NCBI RefSeq assembly: GCF_947179165.1
Contig: NC_077243.1
Location: 29,774,001 to 29,838,000, forward strand
DNA: 64,000 nt
DNA from: Solanum dulcamara
Taxonomy: Eukaryota; Streptophyta; Magnoliopsida; Solanales; Solanaceae
Direction: 5' to 3'
How positions within the stretch are numbered: the first letter of the stretch is position 1; each line of letters opens with the position of its first letter. The position numbers and the translations under genes are program-made. The notes beneath the pieces were generated by a model. The model had not been told where the DNA came from. It searched no databases and was given only the letters and a program-made list of their open reading frames with translations. Shown here piece by piece: positions 22,921-34,384 of the stretch.

Positions 22921-25900
22921 TGTCACACCCCGAGAGGGTACCCTAGACGTAACCGGCACTCAGGAACCATTTCTGGCTCCCAAGCGAACCACATAGCCTG
23001 ATTACACATCCGTTCATTTATTAAATCAACGAAAGACTTAAAGTAAGGAGAATAGTCGGTGGACAACTCAAAACATCAATCTAACTCAAAGAATAAAGGT
23101 CATGGGCCAACAAATAAACTCTAATATTTGTCATGAAAACAATAATAGTTTGACAAGAATAATTCTCGGAAAGAAATACTCCATCGACCCATCACTATCT
23201 AGTCTATGAAGCCGCTATCACTACTATCTAATTGGTGCCAATGACATGTTCATGGCTACCCTAAATCAAAATGAAAAGGGCTAACTCGATGCAAGAATGA
23301 TATAAGTGGTGTCCTCCGGATGTAGGGAAGGACTCACCAATACGCTGAGTGTGTATAGATCCTTAATGGTGCTCCTATTGACGATCTCTTAAACCTGTCT
23401 CTGCATCATGAAACGATGCAGGTCCAAATATACGTCAGTACGTGGAATGTACGAGTATGTAATACGGCAGAATGAAACATACCTTAAGGAAGAGTAATGT
23501 TGGTTCAAATATCTCAACTTAGAAAGGTAAGAGAGACTCAATCAAAGTGTCATAAGTCTAAAGTAAGAATACATTTTAGACAAAGACCAATCATAAACCA
23601 TCCATTCCAGTCTAATCATGTACGATACTATTCAATTAAATCATTTAATCCCATTCAATCATATACCGTTAGCTCGAAGTCCATCACTTATCATCTAATC
23701 CAATCCAATCACATATCCAACCAAATCATGTACCATCAACTCAACAGTCAACTCAACAATCAACTCAAAGGACTCAACTCAATAAATATGCAAATTAGAA
23801 TTATGCAATGTTTTACAATTCAACTCAAACATCTACAGTCACAATCAAGTCAATCATATCAAGCACAATCCATTCAGTTGGGAGTTGCTCTAAACGACAA
23901 CTATCACCATATGAGCGAGTGATAGTACAACAATTCGACGTTGTTGCTACATCCATCCATACCTTGCTAGGGTATAAACGCTCAACCTCAATCATAGATC
24001 CAATCCAACTAAGTCCTATAATGTCAGGACAATGAAATAAGAAGCATCCGACTTTAACGGTTTGATCCCATGGGAAGCATCCGACTTTAATGGTTCTATC
24101 TCCTCCTACGTTTGGCGACGTAGTTTATTGGTTCGAGTATGGACTATATTCTTACCCAATTCGGTACTCGATACTCCTCCCAAAACTCAATATGCTGATA
24201 TCTATCAATTGAGTAAGATACTCAAAATACTCATTTAGTCTCATTGGACTCTTTTCAAAACTCAACTCATTTAGTCTCATTGGACTCTTTTCAAAACTCA
24301 ACTCATTTAGTCTTATTGGGCTCTTTTCAAATTGACTCATCTCAAATTATCAAACTCTTCTCTTTAAAATTTATACAATCTCAACTCAATCTCAAAATCG
24401 ACATTTTTAAAGTAAAAATACTCAAATCACTTATACTCAAAATACTCGTGTTCAAAATAATTAAAAGACTTCTCAAACTCAACTCATGCTTAAACTCTTT
24501 TTAAATCATAGATGAAAATAATTACTCTTTAAACTCAAAATAGTGTATAAATAGTTTATGCAAAAATATTTCCAAAATCATTTATTTTAAAAATGCTCAT
24601 AAGACTCCAACCACATCAAATTAGGTAAATCACATATCACATAATCACATTAGACTCCAATCCATTTCATCACACAACATCCTCATCAACATAACCTCTT
24701 CATTCACATCATTATCAAACATCATCATCACATCATCATCATCATCATTATCATCATCATTATCAAACATTATCTTCACATCATTGTCAAATATCATCAT
24801 CACATCAATCATCAAACATCTACTCCAAAATCCTAATTTTAGTCCTATGTTCATTTTATAGAAGCAAAAGGACATTCTTAACTATCCAATTCATTCTTTT
24901 CATTCCAATCAATACACGTATACACAAAACCATCCATCTCAATCTCAAGACATTTATGACAAAGAAATCTCATCTTGGGTTCATGTGAATGAAACATGAA
25001 TCTATACTCTCAACAAAGCTCAAATCAAGAATATCGTCAATACTTATAAATTTACATACAACAATACATTTGTAGTCAATAATATGAAAGATAACTATTT
25101 AGTAACTCAAGTCATTAAAATCATCAATCAACCAATAGTATTTAAAGACATTTTATAGTTTAGGAAAACTTTCAAGAAAACCTTCCTATAAGGTTCAACT
25201 CTTTCACAACTCCTATCCAACACATCTATGGGCATATAGAAGAACTCAATCCATATTTTAGGTTAGCCTTACATACCTTAGAGTAGATTTTGAAGAAACT
25301 TTGTTGTTAGGTCTTTAATGGAAGGATTGAATCCTTGAAACTCTTGAAGGCACCCTTTGTTGGAGAAGGATTTGGAGAAGGAAAAGAAGAAGAAGAAGAA
25401 AAAGAAGAGAGGGAAAATATTAGGACTTTTAGAGAGAGAGAGAGAGGGACCGAAAAATGGTTCAAAACGTCCAAGGATGGTGTATATATAATTTGGGGAA
25501 ATATCCAAATTGCCTTTTCTCAAAAATTTGGAAAATAGGCTAAAAACACTCCTGGTACGATAGTGGTGCATCGTGCCACTGCAGCACCAAGTCGAATAGG
25601 CTTAAAAACCCTGCAACCCAATAGTGGTGCGTCACGCCAGGGACCAAACTACTGAGGCTATTTTGTGGCGTGATAGTGGCGCATCGTGCCCTTACAGCGC
25701 CAAGCCCAAGATTTTTGGGTTCTGGAGAATAGGCTTGAAAACCCTGCACATCTCGTAGTGGTGCGCCATGCCAGGGACCAAACTACTGAAGCTTGTTCCT
25801 AGCGCGATAGTTGCGCGTCGCGCCACTATGGCGCCAAGCACAGATTTCCAGCAGTTGCAACCCAGGCCTGAAATTCCTACAGTACCCGTCCGTCTTAGGA

Positions 25901-26255
25901 TTGTTATATCATTTGACTCCGAACTCCAAAAATTACACTCTTGGTGGCGTTGGAAAGAAGATTCGATGACCTTTAATTTAATAGGTCGTGGGCCACCCAG
26001 ATCATCATATTTCAAAAGATATGGTCACTCGATGTCGACCCCTTAAACGAATTTATTCTAAAACTTAGCCAAGATGAATTCTTTGGGTTTAGCTTGGTTC
26101 TAGGGATCCTTTATGATCCCACATCACCTCTAACGCTCTTCAATTACTTGGGAACTCATCCTAACTCATGCATACACTTCACAACAATTGAGTTCGACCC
26201 TACACATATACAAGAAAGGTCCGAATCTTAGGGAAAAATTTTGGGGGGTGTTACA
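22921..26255 (-). mobile_element. 3' LTR of the non-autonomous gypsy element
   Basis: Intact LTR, the empty-site reference for the LINE insertion in its partner: the uninterrupted sequence at 23773-23790 reads AAAGGACTCAACTCAATA. It holds CATCAT-rich tracts (24650-24815), GA/GAA tracts (25376-25450) and a block repeating GGCGCGATAGTGGCGC-like words (25550-25850). The ORFs inside are products of these repeats. Confidence 0.85.
24650..24815. repeat. (CAT)n-rich tract
   Basis: Interrupted CAT triplets, repeated in the partner LTR at 35280-35375. Confidence 0.85.
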
Positions 26256-27926
26256 ATATCTCCCCCTTGGGATCATTCGTCCTCGAATGACGAGTAAAGC
26301 TGGACTCGAGGAATGAATAAAAATAGAGACTCATTTCAAATCAACCAAATCAAGCAATATAGACCATTGGCTATTTAAACCCAAGAATAGACAAATCCTT
26401 TCAACTCAGGAATGGGGACATCACCTTCAACACCCTTATCATAAGGCACAAATAGAACATCGAAACTCCATCAATCGAATCGTTCAAACATCTAAATCAT
26501 CAACCATCGAACTCCAATTCTTGAGCGACATTCCCAATCCTCTTCACAATTTTGTAAGACCACTATATTGGTGCCCAAACTTCCCTTTCTTTCCAAGACT
26601 CATAACACCCTTCACGCACCTCTAATATTTCCCCCAAATGCAATCATTAGCCTATTGCCATCACTCTCACAGTGACAACCACACACTTAAGCCCATCACT
26701 CTAACCACTTCAACAACATCTAAGAATTGTCATGCTTACTTTAACCCTTCTACCTCCATTATTGTATGAGCTCTTTTTCCCAAAGATACACTAACATACT
26801 CTTACCTATCTATCTTTCATCACCAGGTCTCATCTTACTCCTCCTCCATGCATCTATCCTCAACTAGACAAGTACAACACAACTATCACAATCAAGCAAC
26901 ACTCACTCTTCCCCATCTACTCTCACTCAACTCCGCCTACTATTATCTTGGTTAACTCATCACTATCAAAAGCTCAAGACTCATATCGGTTCATTACCCT
27001 ATCATCTCCCCCTTAGCTCAAAGACATCAACTAATGATACTAACTAGTCACCCAAAGTAACTCATAAAATTAGAGCCTCATTCAAATCTATACTATTTCA
27101 TATACACATCTTAACCCTTTTCTTACCAAATAACTTAGCCTTAATTTGCTATTTACATTTGAGGGTCACATACCCCTCCATTCATAGCACACACTTCTCT
27201 AAAGTTAATATCTTAATCTCTCACATACGTCGTGTTAAGCCTACTAAATCAAATCTTAAAACTAGCACTATCACCATCGTTCATACACCTCACTACTAAC
27301 CTTATAGATACTTCAGTTGTAGGACTCAATCAACCACCATTCTCACTACTTGAGTTCTACTCCTCTAACTCCCTCTTTCTAACTCTACAATCATTCTATG
27401 AATCATAGCTCTCCATACCTTGGATCACATTCCATAGAATGGTGATACTTATTACTCAGATACGCAACTTCCCCCTCGAAGGTAATATTCGAATCAAGAT
27501 ATAGGGATAAGATTCTAGGATACATCTCACTCTGCCTCAACGCACGATCTATATGAATGAGAATATATCTCCCAGATCAATAAAGTTAAGCACATCAATT
27601 AGCTCCTCTCAAGCCTTGTGCAGTCTCTTCATTTCCTCAAGACTTATCTTAACTCATCAATAAGAATCTCATACTTACTGTTTCAACTACCTTGAGTATG
27701 AGGGGTAGTCGAATGGCTATGAGCAACGCACAAATTAGAAGGGAACTTTCCTAGAGTTAAACTCTATCACACGAACTCAGAATGTGAAAGAAGGGAAATA
27801 ATTCTTAATGTCCTATAGCCTCCTAATTATAAGTGTGGTGCACAACACACCCATAAGCAAGACTCTACTAGACACGGCTTCATAGACTCCCTAGAACTCT
27901 TGAACTCTGTGCTCTGATACCATATT
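26256..27926 (-). mobile_element. Internal domain of the non-autonomous gypsy element
   Basis: The domain is non-coding overall. On the minus strand 26618-26530 still shows a decayed match to the post-integrase segment seen at 14.9 and 18.9 kb (VKGVM, then GKKGKFG), placing the ancestor among Tekay/Del-like chromoviruses. The remainder is pyrimidine-rich on plus with no recognisable gag or protease. The primer-binding site lies at 27911-27922. Confidence 0.7.
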
Positions 27927-29399
27927 TGTCATGCTCCGAGAGGGTACCCTAGACATGTCCGGTACTTAGGAACCATTTTTGGCTCCCAAGCGAACTAAAT
28001 AGCCTGATCATACATCCGTTCATTCATTAAATCAGCAGAAGACTTAAAGTAAAGAGAATAGTTGGTGGATAACTCAAAATATCAATCTAACTCAAAGAAT
28101 AAAGGCCATGCGCCAACAAATCAACTCTAATATTTGTCATGAAAACAATAATAGTTTGACAAGAATAATTCTCGAAAAGAAATACTCCATCGATCCATCA
28201 CTATCTAGTCTATGAAGCCTCTATCACTACTATTTAATTGGTGCCAATGACATGTTCATGGCTACCCTAAATTAAAATGAAAAGGGCTAGCTCGATGCAA
28301 GAATGATATAAGTGGTGTCCTCCGGATGTAGGGAAGGACTCACCAATACGCTGAGTGTGTATAGATCCTTAATGGTGCTCCTATTGACGATCTCTTAAAC
28401 CTGTCTCTACATCATGAAATGATGCAGGTCCAAATATACATCAGTACGTGGAATGTACGAGTATGTAATACGGCAGAATGAAACATACCTTAAGGAAGAG
28501 TAATGTTGGTTCAAATATCTCAACTTAGAAAGGTAAGAGAGACTCAATCAAAGTGTCATAAGTCTAAAGTAAGAATACATTTTAGACAAAGACCAATCAT
28601 AAACCATCCATTCTAGTCTAATCATGTATAATACTATTCAATTAAATCATTCAATCCCATTCAATCATATACCATTGGCTCGAAGTCCATCACCTATCAT
28701 CTAATCCAATCCAATCACATATCCAACCAAATTATGTACCATCAACTCAACAGTCAACTCAATAATCAACTCAAAGGACTTTTGTTTTTAATGGGAACAG
28801 ACCCTACACGAGGCTCCCACCTCTCGTGCATAGTCAGGGGTTAAGCAACACCCCCAAGCCTTAATATAAATAACCAAAATAAAAATACAAGTAGGGGGAC
28901 ATAAACCTTACCTCCGATCCTATAGTGGTTCATAAGTCGGCTAACCTATTAAGGTCAGCTAACTCATCCCCGATACAAAAAAGAGACTAACTATAACTAG
29001 AAAGCAGTAAACCTGTGAGAGGACTCCTCCCGATACAATTCAACTATGAAAGCATAAATGAGGGAGACTCTCCCCTTCCATGAGAAAAAAGGAAAGTAAC
29101 CTATACTAGTCCTATTCAACTATGCTACGTACCAGACATAGCTACATTGAAGAAGAACAAGTATACGAAACTTCTATCTCGTATGGGATGGGAAATTCCT
29201 TTTATCTTTACTCTTTTTAGTCTTGTCGTACCAAGTAATTCCAGGTGAAGTGTGCCTTTGTATCAGTATCATGATTACCAGCTAAGGAGACTGAAAGGAG
29301 AGGAAGTATATGGAGCTATAGTAGCCAACAGCCTTGGATTTGTTGTGGAGAAAAGTGTAACTGCATTCGAACACCTGCATGGGGTTCCAAATGTATGGT

Positions 29400-31330
29400 T
29401 GCTGCAGACCTGCACCTGCACAGACAGACAAAACCAGAAACATACACAAGCAACCAAGTCTAGAGGTTGCTGTACATGGGAGTATGTTAGTTTTGGCATC
29501 TATTGTTGCTGATGCTGTTGAACTTCATCTTTCAAGTCTGCACTTTCAGCTTCAGCTCTGTGGTTGAGTTGTTGTTTGGTGTGTGGTTGAGCAGTTGTTT
29601 GGTGTTGTGTTCCCACAGTATGTATATGAAGTTGATGGAGATGTAACATGTTACAGCTACTCATGATATTGTTGTTGGTTCTTGGATGTTGTCTATGAGG
29701 TTGTTGGAGTTCCATCTGAGTTCCACTATTGCCTGTATCTCCAACAACCTGCACAAACAAACAAGAAAACAAACAAGCAAACACACAATTCTAAGAGCAG
29801 TTCCAAAAGTTCTGAATGTGGTACCATTCCTCTGTTGCAGCTAGCTTCCTCAAATTCTGTATTTGCAATATTGAGAGACTCCCATATGTTGTTTGATGTT
29901 GTCGGTTGTTGCAGTGTGTTAGTTCAGCAGCTTCCATATGTAGGAGTTCTTTAGTATACCTGCATAAGCACCTAAAAGGAAAGCATACAACCCTGCCAAT
30001 CTGCAGGTTGCTGGAGCTTGCATTTTGGACTTGTGGTAGATCCCTCTTTTGGTACTTCTGCTGCTGTGCTACATATGGGAGGTACAGAGGGTGGGTGATG
30101 ATGGCTGTAGGTTCCCTGAGAATCCAAGCATTCTCAACTTTGAAGTTGTAGAAGGTGTGCAACTGTGAACCTACCTTAGCAACTAAAAAAAGGTCTAGCA
30201 ATTGTGGGAAGTGAAAAGGTTGGTGCAAGTTTGTGTGCAGCTCCTTGTTGCTTGTTTTGAAGTGGTTAAACTTCTTGGAGTACCTGCACAGATAAACAAA
30301 ACCAACAAACCACACAACCAAAGAAATCTGGAAGATGCTGTAACCATGTTCCTTGTGTGCTGCAATCCAAATAATTTGGTGTTGCTGCAGGTCATGAAGA
30401 ATGTTGGGGAGTGCTGGAGAGTTCCTGGTATGTGGACCTGCACATACAAATAGCCAAGGAAGCAAGCAATGAAGATTGCTGCATTCCTGTAACCAATTTC
30501 TTGTTTCCTCTGTAGCTGAAGTGGTAATATGCTTGTTGTAGATCCCTTTTTTGGATTTGGGATACCTGCATAGACAAACAAAACTAGAAGAATATAGAAA
30601 CCAACAAATGTGCATCTCTTTGTTGCTTATTTTGTGATTAGGTTGCTTGTTGGTGTCAATTACACAAGGAAGGAGATCCTTTGTTGTGATCAACTTCTTG
30701 GGGTACCTGCACAGGCAAATAAAAACAACAAACCACACTGCTATAACCAGTACTATTAACTTGTATTTGTTTCTTGTCTGCTGCAGGTTGAAGGAGTTGT
30801 TGCTGGGGTGTGTTGATAGTGGAGAATGTGGATGGTAAGCTGAGTGTGCTGCTCCATAGTAGCCCCAGGTTACTGCATCCCTTTTAGCATTTCCAAGGAG
30901 AGTCTGCCAGCTACATTGGTGAAGCTGAGGGGGATTGATCTTGGGGATCAATGCAGTCTCAAGAAAGGAGCTGAAGTTGGGGTACCTGCACAGCCAAACA
31001 AAAACAACAAATCCCACAACCAAAGAGATCTGGAAGATGTTGTAACCATGTTCCTTGTGTGCTGCAAGTTGGTGGAGTTGTTGCTGGGGTGTGTTGATAT
31101 TAGAGAATGTGGATGGAAGGCTGCTCCCTAGAAGCCCCAGGACATTGCAGCCCTCATAGCAGTTCCAAAGAGGGCCTGCATAAATGGACAAAGGCCATAT
31201 CCAAAAAGATGGAGATGAACAAAGCCAAAGGCTGGATTGGATGTTATGGGATTGTGTCTGTGAAATCCTGGTGATCAGCTCCAACTTCTGATGGAATAGC
31301 TCCCCAGTTGTTGATGTACCTAACCAAAAA
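29400..31330. repeat. ~140-base periodic repeat with GTACCTGCACAG word in the LINE tail
   Basis: The word GTACCTGCACAG or a close variant, followed by AACAAA-rich sequence, recurs at about 29404, 29745, 29955, 30280, 30431, 30566, 30702, 30981, 31172 and 31315. Many spacings lie near 135-150 or twice that. The copies at 30280 and 30981 stay similar for about 85 bases (AACCATGTTCCTTGTGTGCTGC). Confidence 0.7.
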
Positions 31331-32175
31331 CAATCAACCAAAGACAAGCAACCAAACAAACACAAAAACCAGGAGGAAGTTGCAATTCTGCACAGTCCTT
31401 GTGTAGGCCTCTTAGTGAAGGTATTTGTTTTGGTGGTTGTATTTGTGATGTGCTCTATGTAGGTGTTGAGAAAGAATGTTGATGAGTCCATCCTGACATC
31501 TGCAGCTACACAACAAACAAGAATCAGCAAGAAAGGAGCTGTTTCAGGTGTTGAGCTATTAGAGAAGGCCTTGGTGGAGTGGATAAGCTGCTGTAGGTTT
31601 GTGTGCATCATTTTCCAAGTCGCTCGACTAACGTCTCCAATTATCCATTTGAGCTGAAACTTTATGAAGTTAGCATATATATCCTCTCCTTTAGTCATGC
31701 AAAGTTTGAAGGCTTGTTTCCCAAGTTGGAGGATCCAAATTACTAAAGACCCTCTCTTTATGCTTAAGGCAGCTGAATGTTTCCATGTCGCTCGCCTAAC
31801 GCCTCTAATTATCCGTTTGGGCTGAAACTTCTTGGGCCTTGTCATTATATTATTTTCTAACACCCTGCAAAGATTGGAGGCCTTTGGACAGGTCCACAAG
31901 CTGCACCTTACCCTGCACATGCTGCCCTGCTGAAGCTTAAGTGCTGCAGGGTGGTTGGAAGTTATATTTGGGCTTTTCTCTATGTATTTGTTGTTAATGA
32001 ATGTTGATACATCACTCCAGGTACTTGAAATAATACAACAACCAAAAACAAACAAAAGGGGGCTTGCACAAACTAGCAAAAAGGAAGTGACCTCAGTAGG
32101 AGCTTTGGAGACTATTATCTTTTGCCAAGTCGCTCGACTAACGTCTCCAATTCTCCGTTTGGCCTGAAACTTCAT
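29791..32175 (-). CDS. Repeat-built 794-codon open frame in the L1 3' region, function unknown
   Basis: An ATG-started, uninterrupted 794-codon frame lies downstream of the LINE ORF2 stop on the same strand. I recognise no domain. Its N-terminal third has three copies of a KFQxKxIIGDVSRATW-like motif (a fourth copy lies just upstream at about 32340-32290, outside the frame). The middle and C-terminal parts carry many copies of a hydrophobic stretch ending CLCRYPK or VCAGP. Two of these form near-identical blocks (AAHKEHGYNIFQISLVV and AAHKEHGYSIFQISLVV). The CLCRYPK motif is encoded by a T-rich run followed by TGTGCAGGTACC, which looks like a splice acceptor next to a donor. It may be a real repeat protein, or repeats that happen to lack stops; composition and lack of known homologues leave this open. 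Confidence 0.3.
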   Translation of the reverse strand: MKFQAKRRIGDVSRATWQKIIVSKAPTEVTSFLLVCASPLLFVFGCCIISSTWSDVSTFINNKYIEKSPNITSNHPAALKLQQGSMCRVRCSLWTCPKASNLCRVLENNIMTRPKKFQPKRIIRGVRRATWKHSAALSIKRGSLVIWILQLGKQAFKLCMTKGEDIYANFIKFQLKWIIGDVSRATWKMMHTNLQQLIHSTKAFSNSSTPETAPFLLILVCCVAADVRMDSSTFFLNTYIEHITNTTTKTNTFTKRPTQGLCRIATSSWFLCLFGCLSLVDCFWLGTSTTGELFHQKLELITRISQTQSHNIQSSLWLCSSPSFWIWPLSIYAGPLWNCYEGCNVLGLLGSSLPSTFSNINTPQQQLHQLAAHKEHGYNIFQISLVVGFVVFVWLCRYPNFSSFLETALIPKINPPQLHQCSWQTLLGNAKRDAVTWGYYGAAHSAYHPHSPLSTHPSNNSFNLQQTRNKYKLIVLVIAVWFVVFICLCRYPKKLITTKDLLPCVIDTNKQPNHKISNKEMHICWFLYSSSFVCLCRYPKSKKGIYNKHITTSATEETRNWLQECSNLHCLLPWLFVCAGPHTRNSPALPNILHDLQQHQIIWIAAHKEHGYSIFQISLVVWFVGFVYLCRYSKKFNHFKTSNKELHTNLHQPFHFPQLLDLFLVAKVGSQLHTFYNFKVENAWILREPTAIITHPLYLPYVAQQQKYQKRDLPQVQNASSSNLQIGRVVCFPFRCLCRYTKELLHMEAAELTHCNNRQHQTTYGSLSILQIQNLRKLAATEEWYHIQNFWNCS

Positions 32176-32360
32176 GAGGTTTGCATATATGGCCTTTTCT
32201 TTATCCCTGCAAATTTTGAGGGCTTGACTCCCAAGCTAGAGCTTCCAATTACCAAGTTTCTCTCTCTTTAGGCTTAAGACTGTTGATTTTTTCCAGGTTG
32301 CTCGCCTAACGTCTCCAATTATCCTTCTGAGCTGAAACTTGTTGGGCCTTTCCAAATTAG
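31590..32360. repeat. ~171-base tandem repeat in the LINE 3' region
   Basis: Four copies of a unit with TCGCTCGACTAACGTCTCC followed by GAGCTGAAACTT lie at about 31618, 31791, 32128 and 32299. Spacings are 173, 337 and 171, so one interval is double. Each unit also carries an upstream (minus) CTCCAA...TTTGCAGG word. Encoded on minus, the core gives the KFQxKRIIGDVxRATW motif. Confidence 0.8.
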
Positions 32361-32970
32361 TATATGATGCAATCCTGCAAAAGTTGGAGGTGTTTAGACA
32401 TGTCCACTTGGTACAAATCACCCTGCACCAACAAACAGAAAACCACACAGGCAAGTAATTCTGCAGGTTATAATAGCTACTAATATTGTCTTGTATGTGT
32501 TCCCTGAAAGTTGCAGGTTTGTGACTTTGTTGCCGGAGGATGTTGTTGTTGATAAAGGTAAGAGGCAGGCTGAAATTGCAGTACAAAGGACTCCTTATGC
32601 ATGATCCTGTGTTCTTGCATCCTTTAACAGCCATCCAAAGAGGGGTTGCATCATTTGGATTTGGCAAACTTCCATTTGTAGTTTGTTGCATCCTGCTATT
32701 GCTGCACTATGGGGCACCTAAATTTGTTTCTCCACTGGTGGACTGATGAGTTGTAGGTTTGTATGTACCTGTACATACAACAGAGATAGGAAAAGAAAGA
32801 AGAAATAATGCTCTATTCCTTACCTGTAGAGGCAAGTTTTTATGTCTAAAAAAGCAATAAGTAGAGGAGACTTTCCTCTTTACAATAGTCCTAATTATAG
32901 GATCTTCAAGGTAGCTGTAATTATACATATCCAAGTTGAAGATCAAATTAGAACAATAATAAGGCAGTTG

Positions 32971-34384
32971 TCAGGGGGGCTTCTTAATCCTTTTGAGTCT
33001 CCTTCTTCTGAAATTTGCCATTCCCAGCATGTCTAGCTCCATGAGGGCTTTGGCCTCTTTGGGAAGATCCTGCTTGTTGAAGTAGAGCTCAGGAACAGAG
33101 CATTTGTGGCTGTTTTTGGACAAGCTATCAGCTGTGGAATTGGCTTCCCTGAAGGTGTGGTTGCAGCTGAATTCCTGGAATTGGTTTATGATGTTATTGA
33201 GCTTGTCCAGCAGCTCTTTTATGGACCATGGAGGCTTTGCTTCCTGTTGCAGCCATTTGAGAAGTAATTGGGAATCAACCTCCAGTATGACTTGATTGTA
33301 GCCAAGATGAAGGCACCAAGAGAGACCAAAGATAGCAGCTTTGATCTCTGCTTGATTGTTAGTTCCAGATCCTAAGGGGATTGCATAAGCAAACATGAGA
33401 TCACAAGATGCATTCCTAAGGATTCCTCCTCCTCCAATGTTGTCAGGATTGGTGAGAGCACTGCCATCAGTGTTCAGCTTCACCAAATGGTCAGTTGGTT
33501 TGGACCAGCATACAGGGAAGACCTTGATATCATGGTAGCATTGCTCAACCAAGAGAACCAAGTCCCTCCAGTTGTTGGGCCAGTTGATATAAGGAAAAAC
33601 ACTGTGCAGCAAGTGGGAAGTGTCTTTAAAGACAGAGAACTTTACTCTTGCAAGGTTAGAATGCTTTCCTCCATATTTTGAAGCACATATATTCTTCCAA
33701 AGGTTCCAGCATATGAAGATAGGGAGTGCTTGTATCATGAGCTTGTGAGCCTCATTCCTGCATTTAGAGGTCCACCATCTCATTAACAAATTTCTGAGAG
33801 GTGTGTACTCCTTGCTTATGCCCACAGAGTCAGCAAACATACTCCAAGTACTCCTGGCAAATGCTCCTGCAACAAAGATATGGTCTATAGTGTCTTGGCC
33901 AGGTCTGTAGCAGCAAAAGCATTATGAAGGAGAGTGTCCAAAGCTGGTTATTTTCTCATTGGTTGGTAACTTTCCCCTAAGGGCTCTCCAAACAAGAAAG
34001 GAACATTTGAAAGGTATGAATTGATGCCAGGTATTGGAGTTAATCCTGGTTTTGGGTCTCTTGTCTCTGATGATATTCCAAGCAGAAGAACAGCTAAACT
34101 CCCCATTGTTGTTTAGTGTCCAACATGGTTGGTCCTGCTAGTGGGGTTGGTAATTGATGTGAGTAGCAAGAATATTAGACACCATCTGTGGAGGGGCCTG
34201 CTGGATGAGAAGATCAGTGTTCCATTGTCCATTGTCCATGAAGGCTGAAACAGTGGTGTTGTTAAGCCTGCAGCTGTTGTTGTTGAATTGGGCTAAAGGA
34301 CCCACTCCCAACCAGTTGTCCCACCAAAAGAGGCAAGAGCCAGACTGTATTTGCCATTGGATGTGAGGCTCAACTTTGTGCTTG
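32971..34384 (-). pseudogene. L1 LINE ORF2 C-terminal part: zinc-binding RT tail and plant RNase H
   Basis: From about 34140 leftwards the frame reads NNNGEFSCSSAWNIIRDKRP, WHQFIPFKCSFLVWRALRGK and FGHSPS, then a stop, CFCCYRPGQDTIDHIF and AFARSTW. This is the zf-RVT region (PF13966) with its Trp/Cys/His spacing. After 33840 an RNase H domain of the plant LINE type (PF13456) follows. It has VKLNTDGS with the first catalytic Asp, GGGGILRN, AEIKAAIFGL with the catalytic Glu, and LEVDSQLLLKWL with a further catalytic Asp. HTFREANSTADSLSK supplies the last conserved Asp. The single TAA in the zf-RVT region breaks an otherwise open frame. Endonuclease and RT core are missing. Confidence 0.9.

Larger units (their letters stand above)
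28781..34384 (-). mobile_element. 5'-truncated L1-type LINE with an unusually long 3' region
   Basis: On the minus strand the element enters at 34384 inside the ORF2 C-terminal part and ends at 28781 with an A-rich tail (TTAAAAACAAAA). Just before the tail is a short hairpin, CACGAG...CTCGTG, at about 28808-28829, in a GTTGCTTAACCCCTGACTATG context. The flanks join to the empty site with loss of one base and no clear target duplication. ORF2 stops at 32971, so the 3' region is about 4.2 kb, far longer than I would expect for a plant L1. Confidence 0.8.

Noticed and set aside
23497..24035. 141- and 75-codon frames, the latter repeated at 34417
   Set aside because: The repetition is explained by the paired LTRs of one element; the translation is Gln/Ser/His-rich repeat sequence.
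24650..24815. CRISPR-like or regulatory repeat array
   Set aside because: Simple triplet repeat without unique spacers, in a plant nuclear LTR.
24645..24875. Asp/Met-rich minus-strand frame
   Set aside because: Translation of a (CAT)n microsatellite-like tract.
25540..26046. Frames on both strands over the GGCGCGATAGTGGCGC block
   Set aside because: Frames on both strands over a repeated self-complementary word indicate composition, not coding.
29252..32746. Many plus-strand frames of 60-95 codons across the LINE tail
   Set aside because: Antisense shadows of the repeat arrays, short and inconsistent between repeat copies.
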